NCBI GenBank assembly: GCA_964637185.1
Contig: CAZWVB010000004.1
Span: 1 to 48,245, forward strand
From: CAZSVP01 sp964637185
Lineage (GTDB): Bacteria > Patescibacteriota > Saccharimonadia > CAILAD01 > BJGX01
Reading direction: 5' to 3'
DNA length: 48,245 nt
The position numbers and the translations under genes are program-made. The first letter of the stretch is position 1. Every line of letters starts with the position of its first letter. The notes below the pieces were generated by a model, which searched no databases, had not been told where the DNA came from, and saw only the letters and a program-made list of their open reading frames with translations. Of the stretch, positions 1-9,072 are shown piece by piece.

Positions 1-2
1 TT

Positions 3-2504
3 ACGATTGGTAATACCACTGGAGCGACAGCGGTGAATGTGAATGCTGGTAGTGGTGGCGTCAATATCTCCACTGACACAAGTCTAAATTCATCAAATTA
101 TGGTGTGAGTTTTGCAGCATCAGACTCGAACCCCACCTGTGCGGCCGGTGATTACAAAATTTATGCCGATCTTTCGGAGGCCAAACTCAAAAAGTGTCAA
201 AATGGCACAGTTAGTGATATAGGTGCTGGTGATAAGTACGAGACATTTACCAGCAGCGGTACATATACCAAGCCAAATGACGCTATTATGGTGCTAGTGC
301 AGATGTGGGGCGCTGGCGGCGGCGGTGGCGGTGGCGCTGGTGGAACAAATGCCGCGGCACGTACTGGTGGTGGCGGTGGCGGTGGCGGTACTTTCGTACA
401 ATCCAACTTTCTAGCATCAGATTTGGGAGCGACAGTTGAGGTCACGGTTGGTACTGGTGGAACAGCAGGCACTGCCGGCAATAACACTGTCGGCGGAAAT
501 GGCGGTGCGGGAAATAGCAGCTGTTTTAGCACTTCGGCGGCTTGTGCTGGTACGATGTTGCTACGTGCCTATGGTGGCGGTGGCGGCGCTGGCGCGGGTG
601 CTGCTGGCAATGGCGGTGGAGGCGGTGGTGGCTCCCTTGCTGTAGGGAATAACTCCACTACTGCTACAGGCGCAACGGGCGGTAACCCACTTGGCTCAGC
701 CGCTGGTGCACTAAACTCGGGTGGTGGTGGTGGTGGTGGTGCAACTGCCGCCGCAACAGGTGCCGCAGGCGGCGCCTCATACATGGGTGGTGCTGGTGCT
801 GGCTCGTCATCTTCCACCGGAGCAGGAAATTCTGGCGCTGGTGGAGGTAGTGTATTTGGTGGATCAGCTGGCGGTGCTGGCGGATCGTGTGCAATTACTA
901 CCTGTACAGCACGTGTTGGCGGCGCTGGTGGTGCTTTCAATAATATATCTGGCGGCGGCGGTACGGCTGGTAGTGGCGCGGCTGGTGGTAATGGTGCCGC
1001 GGGCACAGGCAATGGTGGCCAGGGTGGTGGTGGCGGTGGATCCAGTGCTACGGTAGCAGGTTGGGCCGGAGGCAATGGTGGCGCACAAGGCGGCGGCGGC
1101 GGTGGTGGTGGTGCAGCGCATACAGGCAGTACGATTGGTGGCGCTGGTGGAAACGGTGGTCGCGGTGAAGTTCGCGTTTACTCTATTCGCGGGAGTGGTG
1201 CGGACGTAGCCGAAATATACGGGTCCAAACAACAGCTCAAGCCTGGTGAAGTAGTTTGTGTTGACACAACTATGCGTGCAGGCGTAAAAAAATGTGATTC
1301 TGTCAATGACCCTAACGCAATTGGGGTAATTACTACTCAGCCAGGTCTAGTGATTGGTGCAGTAGAGGACTCCAATGCTTTTCCAGCCCCAGTGGTATTA
1401 AGTGGGCGTACGCCGACACTGGTATCGACTGAAAATGGCGTCATCAAACAAGGTGATTTATTGACCACCTCTTCTATACCTGGGGTTGCTATGAAGGCCA
1501 CCAAGGCAAGTCATGTAATAGGTCAAGCCATGGGGGCCTATGATGCACCAGATGTTGGTATGACTTTGATGTTTGTCAAAGGCGGTGACTCATTGGGTTC
1601 GACAGCAGGGCTGCTAGACAATATTGGAGTTGACTCGACTAAGTTGTCCTCCAGTGAGTACAGTATGAATATGCTAAATTATATCTCCAACGAAAAAACT
1701 TCTATTGGCACTTCGGCGAAGCTTTCTGAGATATACACTGATCGTGTAGTGGCTGCGCTTGAGGTGATAACCCCACAGGTCACTACCAAGGGCTTATCAA
1801 CCAATACAATTACGTCCTCAACCGGCCTTGATATTGCTATCAATCTAAAGAATTCAGGACAGTTAATTATCAACAATGAACATCAGCAGCAGGTAGTAAG
1901 CATTGATGGATATGGCAATGCCAACTTCAAAGGTACTATCACAGCTGAAAAAATAAAAGCCAATCAAATTGAAGGTCTCGAAGTATTTACCAATCAGATT
2001 GCCTCACTGGCTCAGGCCCAATTGTCAGGCAGCGGTCAAGCTATATCAAACGCAGATAAATTGAGTGGTTTGGATACAACTGGTCAGCAATCAGAACAGT
2101 CAAATACACAACAACTTGCCCAGGCAGTATTCAAAGGTGGTGTTTTTACTGGCGACACTGAATTTCGGGCCAAGGTGACATTTGCAGCACTCACAACTTT
2201 TAGAAGTAACACAATTTTTGTGGGCGATGCCAATTTTGAAGGAAATGTGAATTTCAATGGTGAGGTGAGACTCGGTGCAAATACGACAGGTACGATCAAT
2301 ATCCCTGCTGGCGCTGCCCATGCCAATGTGGTGTTTACGAAGCCGTTTTCGACGACACCGACTGTAACAATTTCACCACAAGATTTCATAGACGGTGCAT
2401 ACAAAGTTAGTAACAAATCAACTACTGGGTTTGAAATAGAGCTACAAAAACCACAATCAAACATTAGTAGGTTTGATTGGCAAGCGCTTTTGAATCAACG
2501 TTAG
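3..2504 (+). CDS. Giant glycine-rich surface protein (5' end outside window)
   Basis: The frame is open to the left edge, so the N-terminus is missing; a GTG at 33 is only an internal valine codon. The visible part starts with Asn/Gly/Thr repeats of the kind that precede S74 tail domains. It continues into a very glycine-rich block (about 300-1190, runs of Gly up to 8) that begins with a YETFTSSGTYTKP-like entry and a VQMWGAGGGG turn, typical of phage-tail/adhesin glycine-rich domains. Then come a non-repetitive region with an AEIYGSKQQLKPGEVV segment, a helical/beta region, and a C-terminal beta domain ending in LLNQR. I see no S74 Ser-Asp/Lys motif, unlike the two genes downstream. It is probably an exported adhesin or fibre. 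No terminator is obvious after it. Function is inferred from composition only. Confidence 0.8.
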   Translation, partial: TIGNTTGATAVNVNAGSGGVNISTDTSLNSSNYGVSFAASDSNPTCAAGDYKIYADLSEAKLKKCQNGTVSDIGAGDKYETFTSSGTYTKPNDAIMVLVQMWGAGGGGGGGAGGTNAAARTGGGGGGGGTFVQSNFLASDLGATVEVTVGTGGTAGTAGNNTVGGNGGAGNSSCFSTSAACAGTMLLRAYGGGGGAGAGAAGNGGGGGGGSLAVGNNSTTATGATGGNPLGSAAGALNSGGGGGGGATAAATGAAGGASYMGGAGAGSSSSTGAGNSGAGGGSVFGGSAGGAGGSCAITTCTARVGGAGGAFNNISGGGGTAGSGAAGGNGAAGTGNGGQGGGGGGSSATVAGWAGGNGGAQGGGGGGGGAAHTGSTIGGAGGNGGRGEVRVYSIRGSGADVAEIYGSKQQLKPGEVVCVDTTMRAGVKKCDSVNDPNAIGVITTQPGLVIGAVEDSNAFPAPVVLSGRTPTLVSTENGVIKQGDLLTTSSIPGVAMKATKASHVIGQAMGAYDAPDVGMTLMFVKGGDSLGSTAGLLDNIGVDSTKLSSSEYSMNMLNYISNEKTSIGTSAKLSEIYTDRVVAALEVITPQVTTKGLSTNTITSSTGLDIAINLKNSGQLIINNEHQQQVVSIDGYGNANFKGTITAEKIKANQIEGLEVFTNQIASLAQAQLSGSGQAISNADKLSGLDTTGQQSEQSNTQQLAQAVFKGGVFTGDTEFRAKVTFAALTTFRSNTIFVGDANFEGNVNFNGEVRLGANTTGTINIPAGAAHANVVFTKPFSTTPTVTISPQDFIDGAYKVSNKSTTGFEIELQKPQSNISRFDWQALLNQR

Positions 2505-2689
2505 TCGGTAGTCAATGTCGAGGTCAATATTTTGGTATTGCATTGTGAATGTAGCTTGCATTATATAGTGCCCACTTAAATCATCGGCACCATATAGACA
2601 TTTTATGATTCATATTTTGTTTGAAGTTTTGCTGATGGCAAAGGGTCTGTTTTATGTCAGGTGGATGATTAAATTTACTAAAAGGTATT

Positions 2690-2718
2690 TTGACTTCTTA
2701 TGGTTACAAAGCTACAAT
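2690..2718 (+). promoter_or_regulatory. Sigma70-type promoter for the S74 surface genes
   Basis: TTGACT, 17-nt spacer, TACAAT. It places the transcription start near 2725, about 18 nt before the ATG at 2743. The remaining 2505-2689 gap is AT-rich, and I see no gene or clear hairpin in it. The next two coding regions are 22 nt apart, so this promoter probably drives both. Confidence 0.7.
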
Positions 2719-2742
2719 TAACATATCAGAAATTGATGTGCT

Positions 2743-5700
2743 ATGCCTGATTCCAACAACCTACGACATGAATTGATTGATTATGAGACTGCCAATGACA
2801 GTCATTTGCGCTGGATAGTGACAGGTTTTGTCTTAACAATTGCTGTGCTGGCGATACTCAATTGGCTTATTCTGCGTGCTATTTGTAGTGATGTGTGGTA
2901 CATCAAATTGCTCGGCCTTCCTGTACAGTGCAAGACGACAGCTGCTGTACTGAATTTGCCCAATGCCGGCAAATCAACACAACGGCTTGAATTAACTGGT
3001 AATACTCTGAGTTTGAGCGATGGCGGTGGCAGTATCACTCTTGATTTGGCTGGTGTAGCTGGCCCCACTGGTCCTGCTGGCGCGAAGGGCATGACAGGTG
3101 CTACCGGCGCGACAGGTGCATCGGGGGGTGGTGGCGGTACTCTCAATGATGCTTATAATTTTGGTGGCCCGGCGGCTGGCAGATCAATCAATATAGCTAA
3201 TTCGACTAGCCCTGTACAGGCCTACGTGCCAATCAGTGCTGGACCGTTTGGAATTGGACTAGGTATGGTGGCTACAGGTGACGGTAGCCCCAACAACCCC
3301 ACAAGCTCTGGAGTAGGATGGGCGAAGTTGGTAGGTGATTTTGGTGGCGGGGTTACCAACGGTAGCGCTACCATCTATAGTCATGACATAAGTAATTTTG
3401 CAAGCGGCACCTTTGGCTTCAATGCCTTCTTGGATTACCCAGGCTCTGAAATATATGTGCAGGGTCTAAATAATACATTTGGTGGGTCGTTTGGGACATT
3501 GTCTTTTACTACACTTGGCACCAGTCTCAATACAGGAGAGGGGCCAACGGCGACCAGCAATGGCCTCGGCGTCAACATAGGTACAGGCAATGGTGGAGCA
3601 GTTAGCGGTGATGGTGGTGGGCTAAATTTTGGTACGGGTAGTGCATCTGGCTCAGGCAATGGAGGTAATGTATTTGTAGGTACGGGAAATGGCTTGGGTG
3701 CTAGTGGTACTGGTGGTAATTTCTTTGTTGGCACTGGCACCGGTACTCAGGATGGAGGTTCAATTTATCTCAACAGTGGTGAAGGGTTCGGTAATAATGG
3801 AGGCAACATCGGTTTTGGTGCTGGCAATGGTGGTAATAATGGCGGTAGTATCAACTTCAATGCTGGTTACGGAGTCAATAATGGCGGTAGTATTGGTATT
3901 ACTGCTGGCAATGCAACAAATAACAATGGCGGTAGTTACTTTGTCAATGCGGGTCAATCCATCAACGGGGTTGGTGGTAATATTGGATTCAATGGTGGCA
4001 ACGGCTTCAGTGGCGGAGGTGGTTTTAACTTCAGCGGCGGCAATGACACAAGTGGGGCCAATGGCGGTGGTGGTGCCAATTTTAATCTTGGTAGTGGTGC
4101 GTTTGGCGGTAGCTTCAGCGTTAATGCCGGCAGCGGCGCTATTAATGCCGGCAATATCAATCTGAATGCTGGTGTGGGTAGTATTTTTGGTAGTAGTAAT
4201 GGTGGTACTGTAAATATTGGTGCGGGCAGTGGGTTTCAGGGCGGAACAGCTACTATTTCCGGCGGAAATAGTGATGGCTCTGTTGGTAGCAACGGCGGGT
4301 CTGTTACCTTACTAGGTGGCAACGCCGATAATGCTGCTGGATGGATCAACCTATTTCCTGGTAATTCCAACAACGGTCCAGCGGGCGGTATTTACGCCAA
4401 TGCTGGCAATGGCACCAACGGTGGTAATATTCAGTTCTATGGCGGCAGTGCCAACGGCGGCAGTAATGGTACTGGTGGTAATTTCTCTGTGCTTGCCGGT
4501 ACGGGTGATGGTGTTGGTGCAGCTGGAAATATTACTCTAAATGCAGGCACCAGCTCATCGGCAGCGGGTGGGTATCTATCATTCAATGCAGGTAACGGCC
4601 AGACAGCCGGTGGAGATGCTGCATTTTTGGCAGGATCAGCCAATGGCGGAAGTGGTGGAAATGGTGGCGTTGTCAGTCTTATTTCTGGCTCTGGTGATGG
4701 TTTGGGCAACGGTGGTAATGTTGCGATTACTACAGGGACAGGCACCCTAAACGGCGCGATTGTATTTAGCACGGGATTTGTGGAGCGCGCGAGGTTTGAT
4801 GAAGCAGCTGGAGAATTTTTGGTAAACACTACCACTCCAGTGGCTGGCAAGGTTGCTGTGTTCAATGGTGACATTAAAGTCAGTGGTGTTATTGATCCAG
4901 TTGAATTACAGTTTTCTGGTACACCTATTAATGGTGGTGGATACCGCATAACAACTCTTGATGATAATCCCATCTATCTCAATACAGTTGCTGATCGCAG
5001 TGATGCTGTTCAGATAAGACGGGCCGACAATACAACCGTGGTATTCAATGCCGATACACTCAACCAGCGAGTTGGGATTGGCACATCATCTGCTGATAAT
5101 ACCTTGACTGTCGAAGGTGATGCCAATGTTCATGGGCATCTAGCTTTGGGTGATTATACGGCATCAGTCAATGACGGCAGCCTACTTTGGCCAGGTAGCA
5201 CATTTGACACCATCCAATCCAATCAAGAGGTTTTGACCGATGGCACAGTTAATTTTGCTGAGGGCATTACAAATTATGTCAGCCTCAATCCTACAAGCGC
5301 GCCTGTTTTGGTGTTGTCTGATCGCCTAGGCCTCAAGTCCGGATCCGGCTCTTACCAGGCTTATGGTGCCGACAATGAAATAGAGACAAACGCCGCCAAT
5401 GGCTTTAATTTCGGTCTGATTACTGGAAGTTATGGCAGTGCCAAACACAGTGGCAGTGGTAATGTGGCCTATCTGTCTGGACTAGAGGGAGTTGCGTACA
5501 ATGCGGGCGCTGGCAGTGTAAGCAATGTTGTTGGCGGTGCATTTCAGGCAGGTAATACAGGAAGCGGTAGTGTAACAAACAGTGTGGGCTTGGATATCGA
5601 GAATAACTTTAACTCTGGTGGTGGAAGTGTTGATACCAATATAGGCCTATTAGTCAAAGACCAATCAGGAGTGGGTAGCACATATAATTTCAATATTTAC

Positions 5701-6309
5701 TCACAGGGCAACGGCAGCGTCAATGCTTTCGATGGTCAGGTGGGCATCGGCACATTGACTCCTACAAACAAGCTCGACGTTGTTGATAATAGTGATGATA
5801 GTGTATCGAGCTTCACTGGCGCTAGTGGCACCTGTGTGGTTGATACCAATGCAGGCGCACTCAACTGCGTAAGTGATCAAAAGCTCAAGACCAATATTCT
5901 CAGTATTGACAATGGTCTGGAGACACTTCTAAAACTACAGGGCGTTACCTACAATTGGAAGACCAATCCTGACGGTACGCAAGTGGCAGGATTTATTGCC
6001 CAGGATGTGCAGAAGGTATTACCCAACTTAGTAACCAGCTTGCCTGATGGTACGCTGACTCTCAACAAGGAAGGCATCATGCCATACATTGTCGAGGCGG
6101 TCAAACAGCAAAATGGCAACATCGATGGTGTCAACCAACAACTTAAAGAATACGGGCTACAGCTTACAGATCTGAGTGATCAGCTCAAAGATTTTACAAA
6201 GCGATTGGACGATCAGGGCCAACAACTCAAAGATCAGCAACAACAAATAGATGAACTCAAGGCTGAGCTAAAGCAGATTAAGTCTAACCAACTGCCAACC
6301 AGCCCATAA
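2743..6309 (+). CDS. TM-anchored collagen/Gly-Asn-repeat surface protein with C-terminal peptidase S74 domain
   Basis: 1188 aa. Residues ~25-48 form one membrane segment, followed by a short cysteine-containing region. A collagen-like Gly-X-Y stretch follows (~107-128, GPTGPAGAKG...). Residues ~250-680 are tandem Gly-Gly-Asn/Ser repeats likely to form a beta solenoid. A non-repetitive linker contains the GTPINGGGYRITTLDDNP block, which the next gene shares. The end is a peptidase S74 intramolecular chaperone: Ser1044-Asp with Lys five residues later (SDQKLK), then NWK, GFIAQDVQKVLP, and a coiled-coil tail to 1188. In known S74 proteins this domain trimerises the fibre and cuts itself off just before the Ser. 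Cytoplasmic N-terminus and exposed fibre is the likely topology (inference). It sits in an operon with the paralogue at 6332. Confidence 0.85.
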   Translation: MPDSNNLRHELIDYETANDSHLRWIVTGFVLTIAVLAILNWLILRAICSDVWYIKLLGLPVQCKTTAAVLNLPNAGKSTQRLELTGNTLSLSDGGGSITLDLAGVAGPTGPAGAKGMTGATGATGASGGGGGTLNDAYNFGGPAAGRSINIANSTSPVQAYVPISAGPFGIGLGMVATGDGSPNNPTSSGVGWAKLVGDFGGGVTNGSATIYSHDISNFASGTFGFNAFLDYPGSEIYVQGLNNTFGGSFGTLSFTTLGTSLNTGEGPTATSNGLGVNIGTGNGGAVSGDGGGLNFGTGSASGSGNGGNVFVGTGNGLGASGTGGNFFVGTGTGTQDGGSIYLNSGEGFGNNGGNIGFGAGNGGNNGGSINFNAGYGVNNGGSIGITAGNATNNNGGSYFVNAGQSINGVGGNIGFNGGNGFSGGGGFNFSGGNDTSGANGGGGANFNLGSGAFGGSFSVNAGSGAINAGNINLNAGVGSIFGSSNGGTVNIGAGSGFQGGTATISGGNSDGSVGSNGGSVTLLGGNADNAAGWINLFPGNSNNGPAGGIYANAGNGTNGGNIQFYGGSANGGSNGTGGNFSVLAGTGDGVGAAGNITLNAGTSSSAAGGYLSFNAGNGQTAGGDAAFLAGSANGGSGGNGGVVSLISGSGDGLGNGGNVAITTGTGTLNGAIVFSTGFVERARFDEAAGEFLVNTTTPVAGKVAVFNGDIKVSGVIDPVELQFSGTPINGGGYRITTLDDNPIYLNTVADRSDAVQIRRADNTTVVFNADTLNQRVGIGTSSADNTLTVEGDANVHGHLALGDYTASVNDGSLLWPGSTFDTIQSNQEVLTDGTVNFAEGITNYVSLNPTSAPVLVLSDRLGLKSGSGSYQAYGADNEIETNAANGFNFGLITGSYGSAKHSGSGNVAYLSGLEGVAYNAGAGSVSNVVGGAFQAGNTGSGSVTNSVGLDIENNFNSGGGSVDTNIGLLVKDQSGVGSTYNFNIYSQGNGSVNAFDGQVGIGTLTPTNKLDVVDNSDDSVSSFTGASGTCVVDTNAGALNCVSDQKLKTNILSIDNGLETLLKLQGVTYNWKTNPDGTQVAGFIAQDVQKVLPNLVTSLPDGTLTLNKEGIMPYIVEAVKQQNGNIDGVNQQLKEYGLQLTDLSDQLKDFTKRLDDQGQQLKDQQQQIDELKAELKQIKSNQLPTSP
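3577..4770 (+). repeat. Glycine/asparagine-rich tandem repeats inside the S74 protein
   Basis: The coding DNA carries dozens of degenerate 15-18-residue units of the type Gly-Gly-Asn/Ser-Ile/Phe-x-Phe/Val-x-Ala/Gly-Gly-x-Gly. Alternating hydrophobic residues after each GG[NS] suggest stacked beta strands. Repeated GGTGGTAAT-like DNA makes the tract prone to slippage and length variation. Long minus-strand and other-frame ORFs across it are composition artefacts. Confidence 0.8.
6076..6187 (+). repeat. Copy A of a near-identical 112-bp segment in the S74 paralogues
   Basis: It matches 8741-8852 with four mismatches in 112 positions by eye. It encodes the end of the S74 domain and the start of the coiled coil (IMPYIVEAVKQQNGNIDGVNQ). 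Flanking DNA of the two genes is much more diverged. Confidence 0.85.
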
Positions 6310-6331
6310 TCAAGTATGAATTGGGTATGGC

Positions 6332-8986
6332 ATGACAAATATTAACCAATCAAATAACACAACCAGTAACAACACTCATTGGCTAATCTGGTTGCTTTTG
6401 GGGTTGGCAAGCTTACTATTGATCGTGATTGTTCTTTTGCGTGGAATATGTAACGACGTATGGTATACACGCTGGCTTGGAATAGCCCAAAACTGTACCA
6501 CTTCCAAAATCAGCAATGTTAATATAAACGACGGAAGTGTTACGGGGCGCAAAATTGCAGAGAGTACTATTGGTATCAACAATCTCTCGCCAGAACTCCA
6601 ACAATTTATTATCAACGCCCAGCAAACACTTCAGCAAATTACTCTTCAAATTGGTATTCCTCAGCAAGGCCCTCAAGGTCTCACGGGTCCTGCAGGAGCC
6701 GTAGGCGCTACGGGCGCCACTGGGCCAACCGGACCTCCTGGCCCAAGTGATCCATGCACGGCACTTACAACATACTACTGTCAGGGAGGGAATAGTTTTG
6801 GTAGCACTGCTGTTTTTGGCACCAATGATAATCACACAATAAATACTATTGTAAATGGTATTACTCAATTCAATACACGTGAGTCAGGTATTGATATTAA
6901 CCCAGGGGCTATTACTACGTTTGGGCTTGCAGCCACCAAGCTAGATCATACTGCTGTTAACAATGCGCTTGATTGGTATACAGTTAGGATCAACGATCCT
7001 GCTAATCATTTTGAGAATGGTATGTACCTCTACAACGACGGCACCTTCCAGGCTGGTAGTTTTGATACGGTAACGGGCTTTCAAGGTAACTTTTTTTCCG
7101 CTTTACCCGGTAATGCAATTAGCTATCAGCCAGGAGTGTATATGGCTAGCTACGACGGTTCTACAGTTCAGTCTTATGCTTGGGCTGCGCCAAACTCATT
7201 TGTAATAGGCAATACCCGCTTTGATTTTGGACCGACAACTTTTGTAGGCGCACAATATGCAGCTGACTATAGTGCCAACTACGTTCCCTTAAGCCTCATA
7301 ACCTATCAAGATTTGACGGGTGCAGTTTCTAATCTATGCAGTACCGATACCTCCAATGTAATTTGTCAAAACGGCAATAGTTTGGGTGCCACAGTCACGA
7401 TAGGCACCAACGATGCCAATGACCTGTCAATAGAGACAGCTGGTAGTGTCCGTATAACAGTCAATTCAGCTGGTGAAGTGGGGATAGGTGGCGCGCCTGT
7501 ACTTGGAAAAGCATTGGCAGTTACTGGCGATTTAAAAGTTACTGGGATAATAGACCCGATTGAGCTCCAACTGTCCGGTACGCCTATAAACGGTGGAGGC
7601 TATAGAATCACGACCCTTGATGACAACCCATTATATCTTAATACCTCTACGGATCGGGCTGATGCAGTTCAGATTCGACGAGCCGACAACTCAACAGTAA
7701 TTTTTGATGTTGACACTCTCAATCAACGTGTCGGTATAGGTACAACCACGCCCACACAGAAATTAGAGGTCAGTGGTGACGCTTTGATCAATGGGCTTCG
7801 AACTGGTCTTGGTAATAATGCCATTTCTACTAATACTACTTTCGCAGTAAGCGGCTTGAGCGTAAATTCTAGCGGGGATAGGAATACAGCTATGGGTTAT
7901 CTGGCTTTGGCTGCAAATACTACAGGTTCTCGAAATACTGCAATTGGCTGGAACGCATTAGCAGCGGTCGACATCGGCAATTCGAACACTGCAGTTGGTG
8001 GAAACGCCTTGGCTTTAACAACCAGTGGTTTTCAAAATACTGCAATTGGGCGCGGAGCTTTGCAGGCGATTACTACAGCTGGAAATAATAATGGTTTTGG
8101 GGTACTTGCCATGGGCCAGCTGCAAACAGGTACAAATAATGTTGCTATCGGCAACTCCGCAATGAATGTTGCCAATGGAGGTAGTCAGAACGTTGTAATT
8201 GGTGTACTGGCTTCAATTACACAAACCACAGCAGGCAACAATACAATTATTGGATACAATACCGGTGGGGGCATTACCACTGGAAGTAATAACACTATAA
8301 TTGGCGCCAATGTCAATGGCTTGTCATCGACACTAGCGAATAGTGTAATAATAGCCGATGGCAGTGGTAACCGACGAATTTTTGCAGATTCTACTGGTAA
8401 TGTTGGTATTGGTACGGTTACCCCGGGAACTTTTAGATTAAATATCACTGATGCTTCCACGACCAACGTAGCTCAATTTAATGGCTCGGGCGCTACCCAG
8501 TGTACAGTAGTAACCGGAACGGGCTGGAGCTGCACAAGTGATGAAAAGTTAAAAACAAACATACTTAATATCACCAACGGTATTGACGTTATTAACCAAT
8601 TACAAGGAGTGACGTACAATTGGAAGACCGACCCTAGCGGTGCCCTACAAGATGGTTTTATAGCCCAAGATATCCAGAAAGTTTTGCCTGAGTTGGTGAC
8701 AACTGATAGCAATGGCAACCTTAGCCTCAACAGAGATGGGATCATGCCATACATCGTCGAGGCGGTCAAACAGCAAAATGGCAACATCGATGGTGTCAAC
8801 CAGCAACTTAAAGATTACGGGCTAAAGCTTACAGATCTGAGTGATCAGCTCAGGGCCTTGGCTGCAACAGTTTCGCAAAACACAGCAAATATTCGGCAAA
8901 ACACTGATGATATCGATAAGCTCAAGGCTGAGAACAAACTATTGGAACAGCGCTTAGAAAAGCTTGAGCAGCAACAAAAGCCATAA
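6332..8986 (+). CDS. TM-anchored collagen-like/YadA-head-like surface protein with peptidase S74 domain
   Basis: 884 aa paralogue of the preceding gene. It has a membrane segment at ~20-40 followed by LLRGICNDVWYTRWLG, which matches the neighbour's LILRAICSDVWYIKLLG. A Gln-rich helix and a collagen-like GPQGLTGPAGAVG... stretch (~110-135) follow. The shared GTPINGGGYRITTLDDNP block lies near 415. Residues ~516-675 are head repeats of the form N-T-A-I-G-x-x-A-L, similar to trimeric-adhesin/tail-fibre beta rolls. The S74 domain begins at Ser736-Asp with Lys at +5 (SDEKLK), continues through NWK and GFIAQDIQKVLP, and is followed by a coiled coil to the C-terminus. A self-cleaving trimeric surface fibre is the best interpretation. 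The ATG at 6332 lies 22 nt after the previous stop. Confidence 0.85.
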   Translation: MTNINQSNNTTSNNTHWLIWLLLGLASLLLIVIVLLRGICNDVWYTRWLGIAQNCTTSKISNVNINDGSVTGRKIAESTIGINNLSPELQQFIINAQQTLQQITLQIGIPQQGPQGLTGPAGAVGATGATGPTGPPGPSDPCTALTTYYCQGGNSFGSTAVFGTNDNHTINTIVNGITQFNTRESGIDINPGAITTFGLAATKLDHTAVNNALDWYTVRINDPANHFENGMYLYNDGTFQAGSFDTVTGFQGNFFSALPGNAISYQPGVYMASYDGSTVQSYAWAAPNSFVIGNTRFDFGPTTFVGAQYAADYSANYVPLSLITYQDLTGAVSNLCSTDTSNVICQNGNSLGATVTIGTNDANDLSIETAGSVRITVNSAGEVGIGGAPVLGKALAVTGDLKVTGIIDPIELQLSGTPINGGGYRITTLDDNPLYLNTSTDRADAVQIRRADNSTVIFDVDTLNQRVGIGTTTPTQKLEVSGDALINGLRTGLGNNAISTNTTFAVSGLSVNSSGDRNTAMGYLALAANTTGSRNTAIGWNALAAVDIGNSNTAVGGNALALTTSGFQNTAIGRGALQAITTAGNNNGFGVLAMGQLQTGTNNVAIGNSAMNVANGGSQNVVIGVLASITQTTAGNNTIIGYNTGGGITTGSNNTIIGANVNGLSSTLANSVIIADGSGNRRIFADSTGNVGIGTVTPGTFRLNITDASTTNVAQFNGSGATQCTVVTGTGWSCTSDEKLKTNILNITNGIDVINQLQGVTYNWKTDPSGALQDGFIAQDIQKVLPELVTTDSNGNLSLNRDGIMPYIVEAVKQQNGNIDGVNQQLKDYGLKLTDLSDQLRALAATVSQNTANIRQNTDDIDKLKAENKLLEQRLEKLEQQQKP
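7878..8358 (+). repeat. N-T-A-[IVM]-G-x-x-A-L beta-roll repeats
   Basis: About ten degenerate units of ~14-17 residues (NTAMGYLALA, NTAIGWNALA, NTAVGGNALA, NTAIGRGALQ and so on). They resemble the head repeats of trimeric adhesins and S74 tail fibres. They lie directly upstream of the S74 chaperone, as expected for a trimerising fibre head. Confidence 0.75.
8741..8852 (+). repeat. Copy B of the 112-bp segment in the S74 paralogues
   Basis: Partner of 6076-6187. Similarity drops abruptly on both sides, which suggests gene conversion or strong local constraint. Confidence 0.85.
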
Positions 8987-9038
8987 ACTGCACGTTGCTG
9001 GTTGACACCTGTTGTGGTATTGGCTATTGTAGTAACTA

Positions 9039-9044
9039 TATAAT
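9039..9044 (+). promoter_or_regulatory. -10 element (TATAAT) upstream of the LytR_C-like gene
   Basis: A perfect TATAAT lies 28 nt before the ATG at 9073. No well-spaced -35 box is clear: TTGACA at 9002 is 31 nt away. A purine-rich GAGGGGAG at ~9053-9060 could bind the ribosome, though it is somewhat far from the start. Confidence 0.5.
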
Positions 9045-9072
9045 ATAAGACTGAGGGGAGAGTTTTACCTTT

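Noticed and set aside
197..1232. Several long minus-strand and alternate-frame ORFs (Pro-rich, His-rich)
   Set aside because: They are mirror images of GGN codons in the glycine-rich gene and have no ribosome sites, domains or spacing of their own.
2743..8986. Prophage, suggested by the S74 tail-fibre domains
   Set aside because: No capsid, terminase, portal, integrase or lysis genes nearby. The proteins begin with a TM anchor, and neighbours are cellular.
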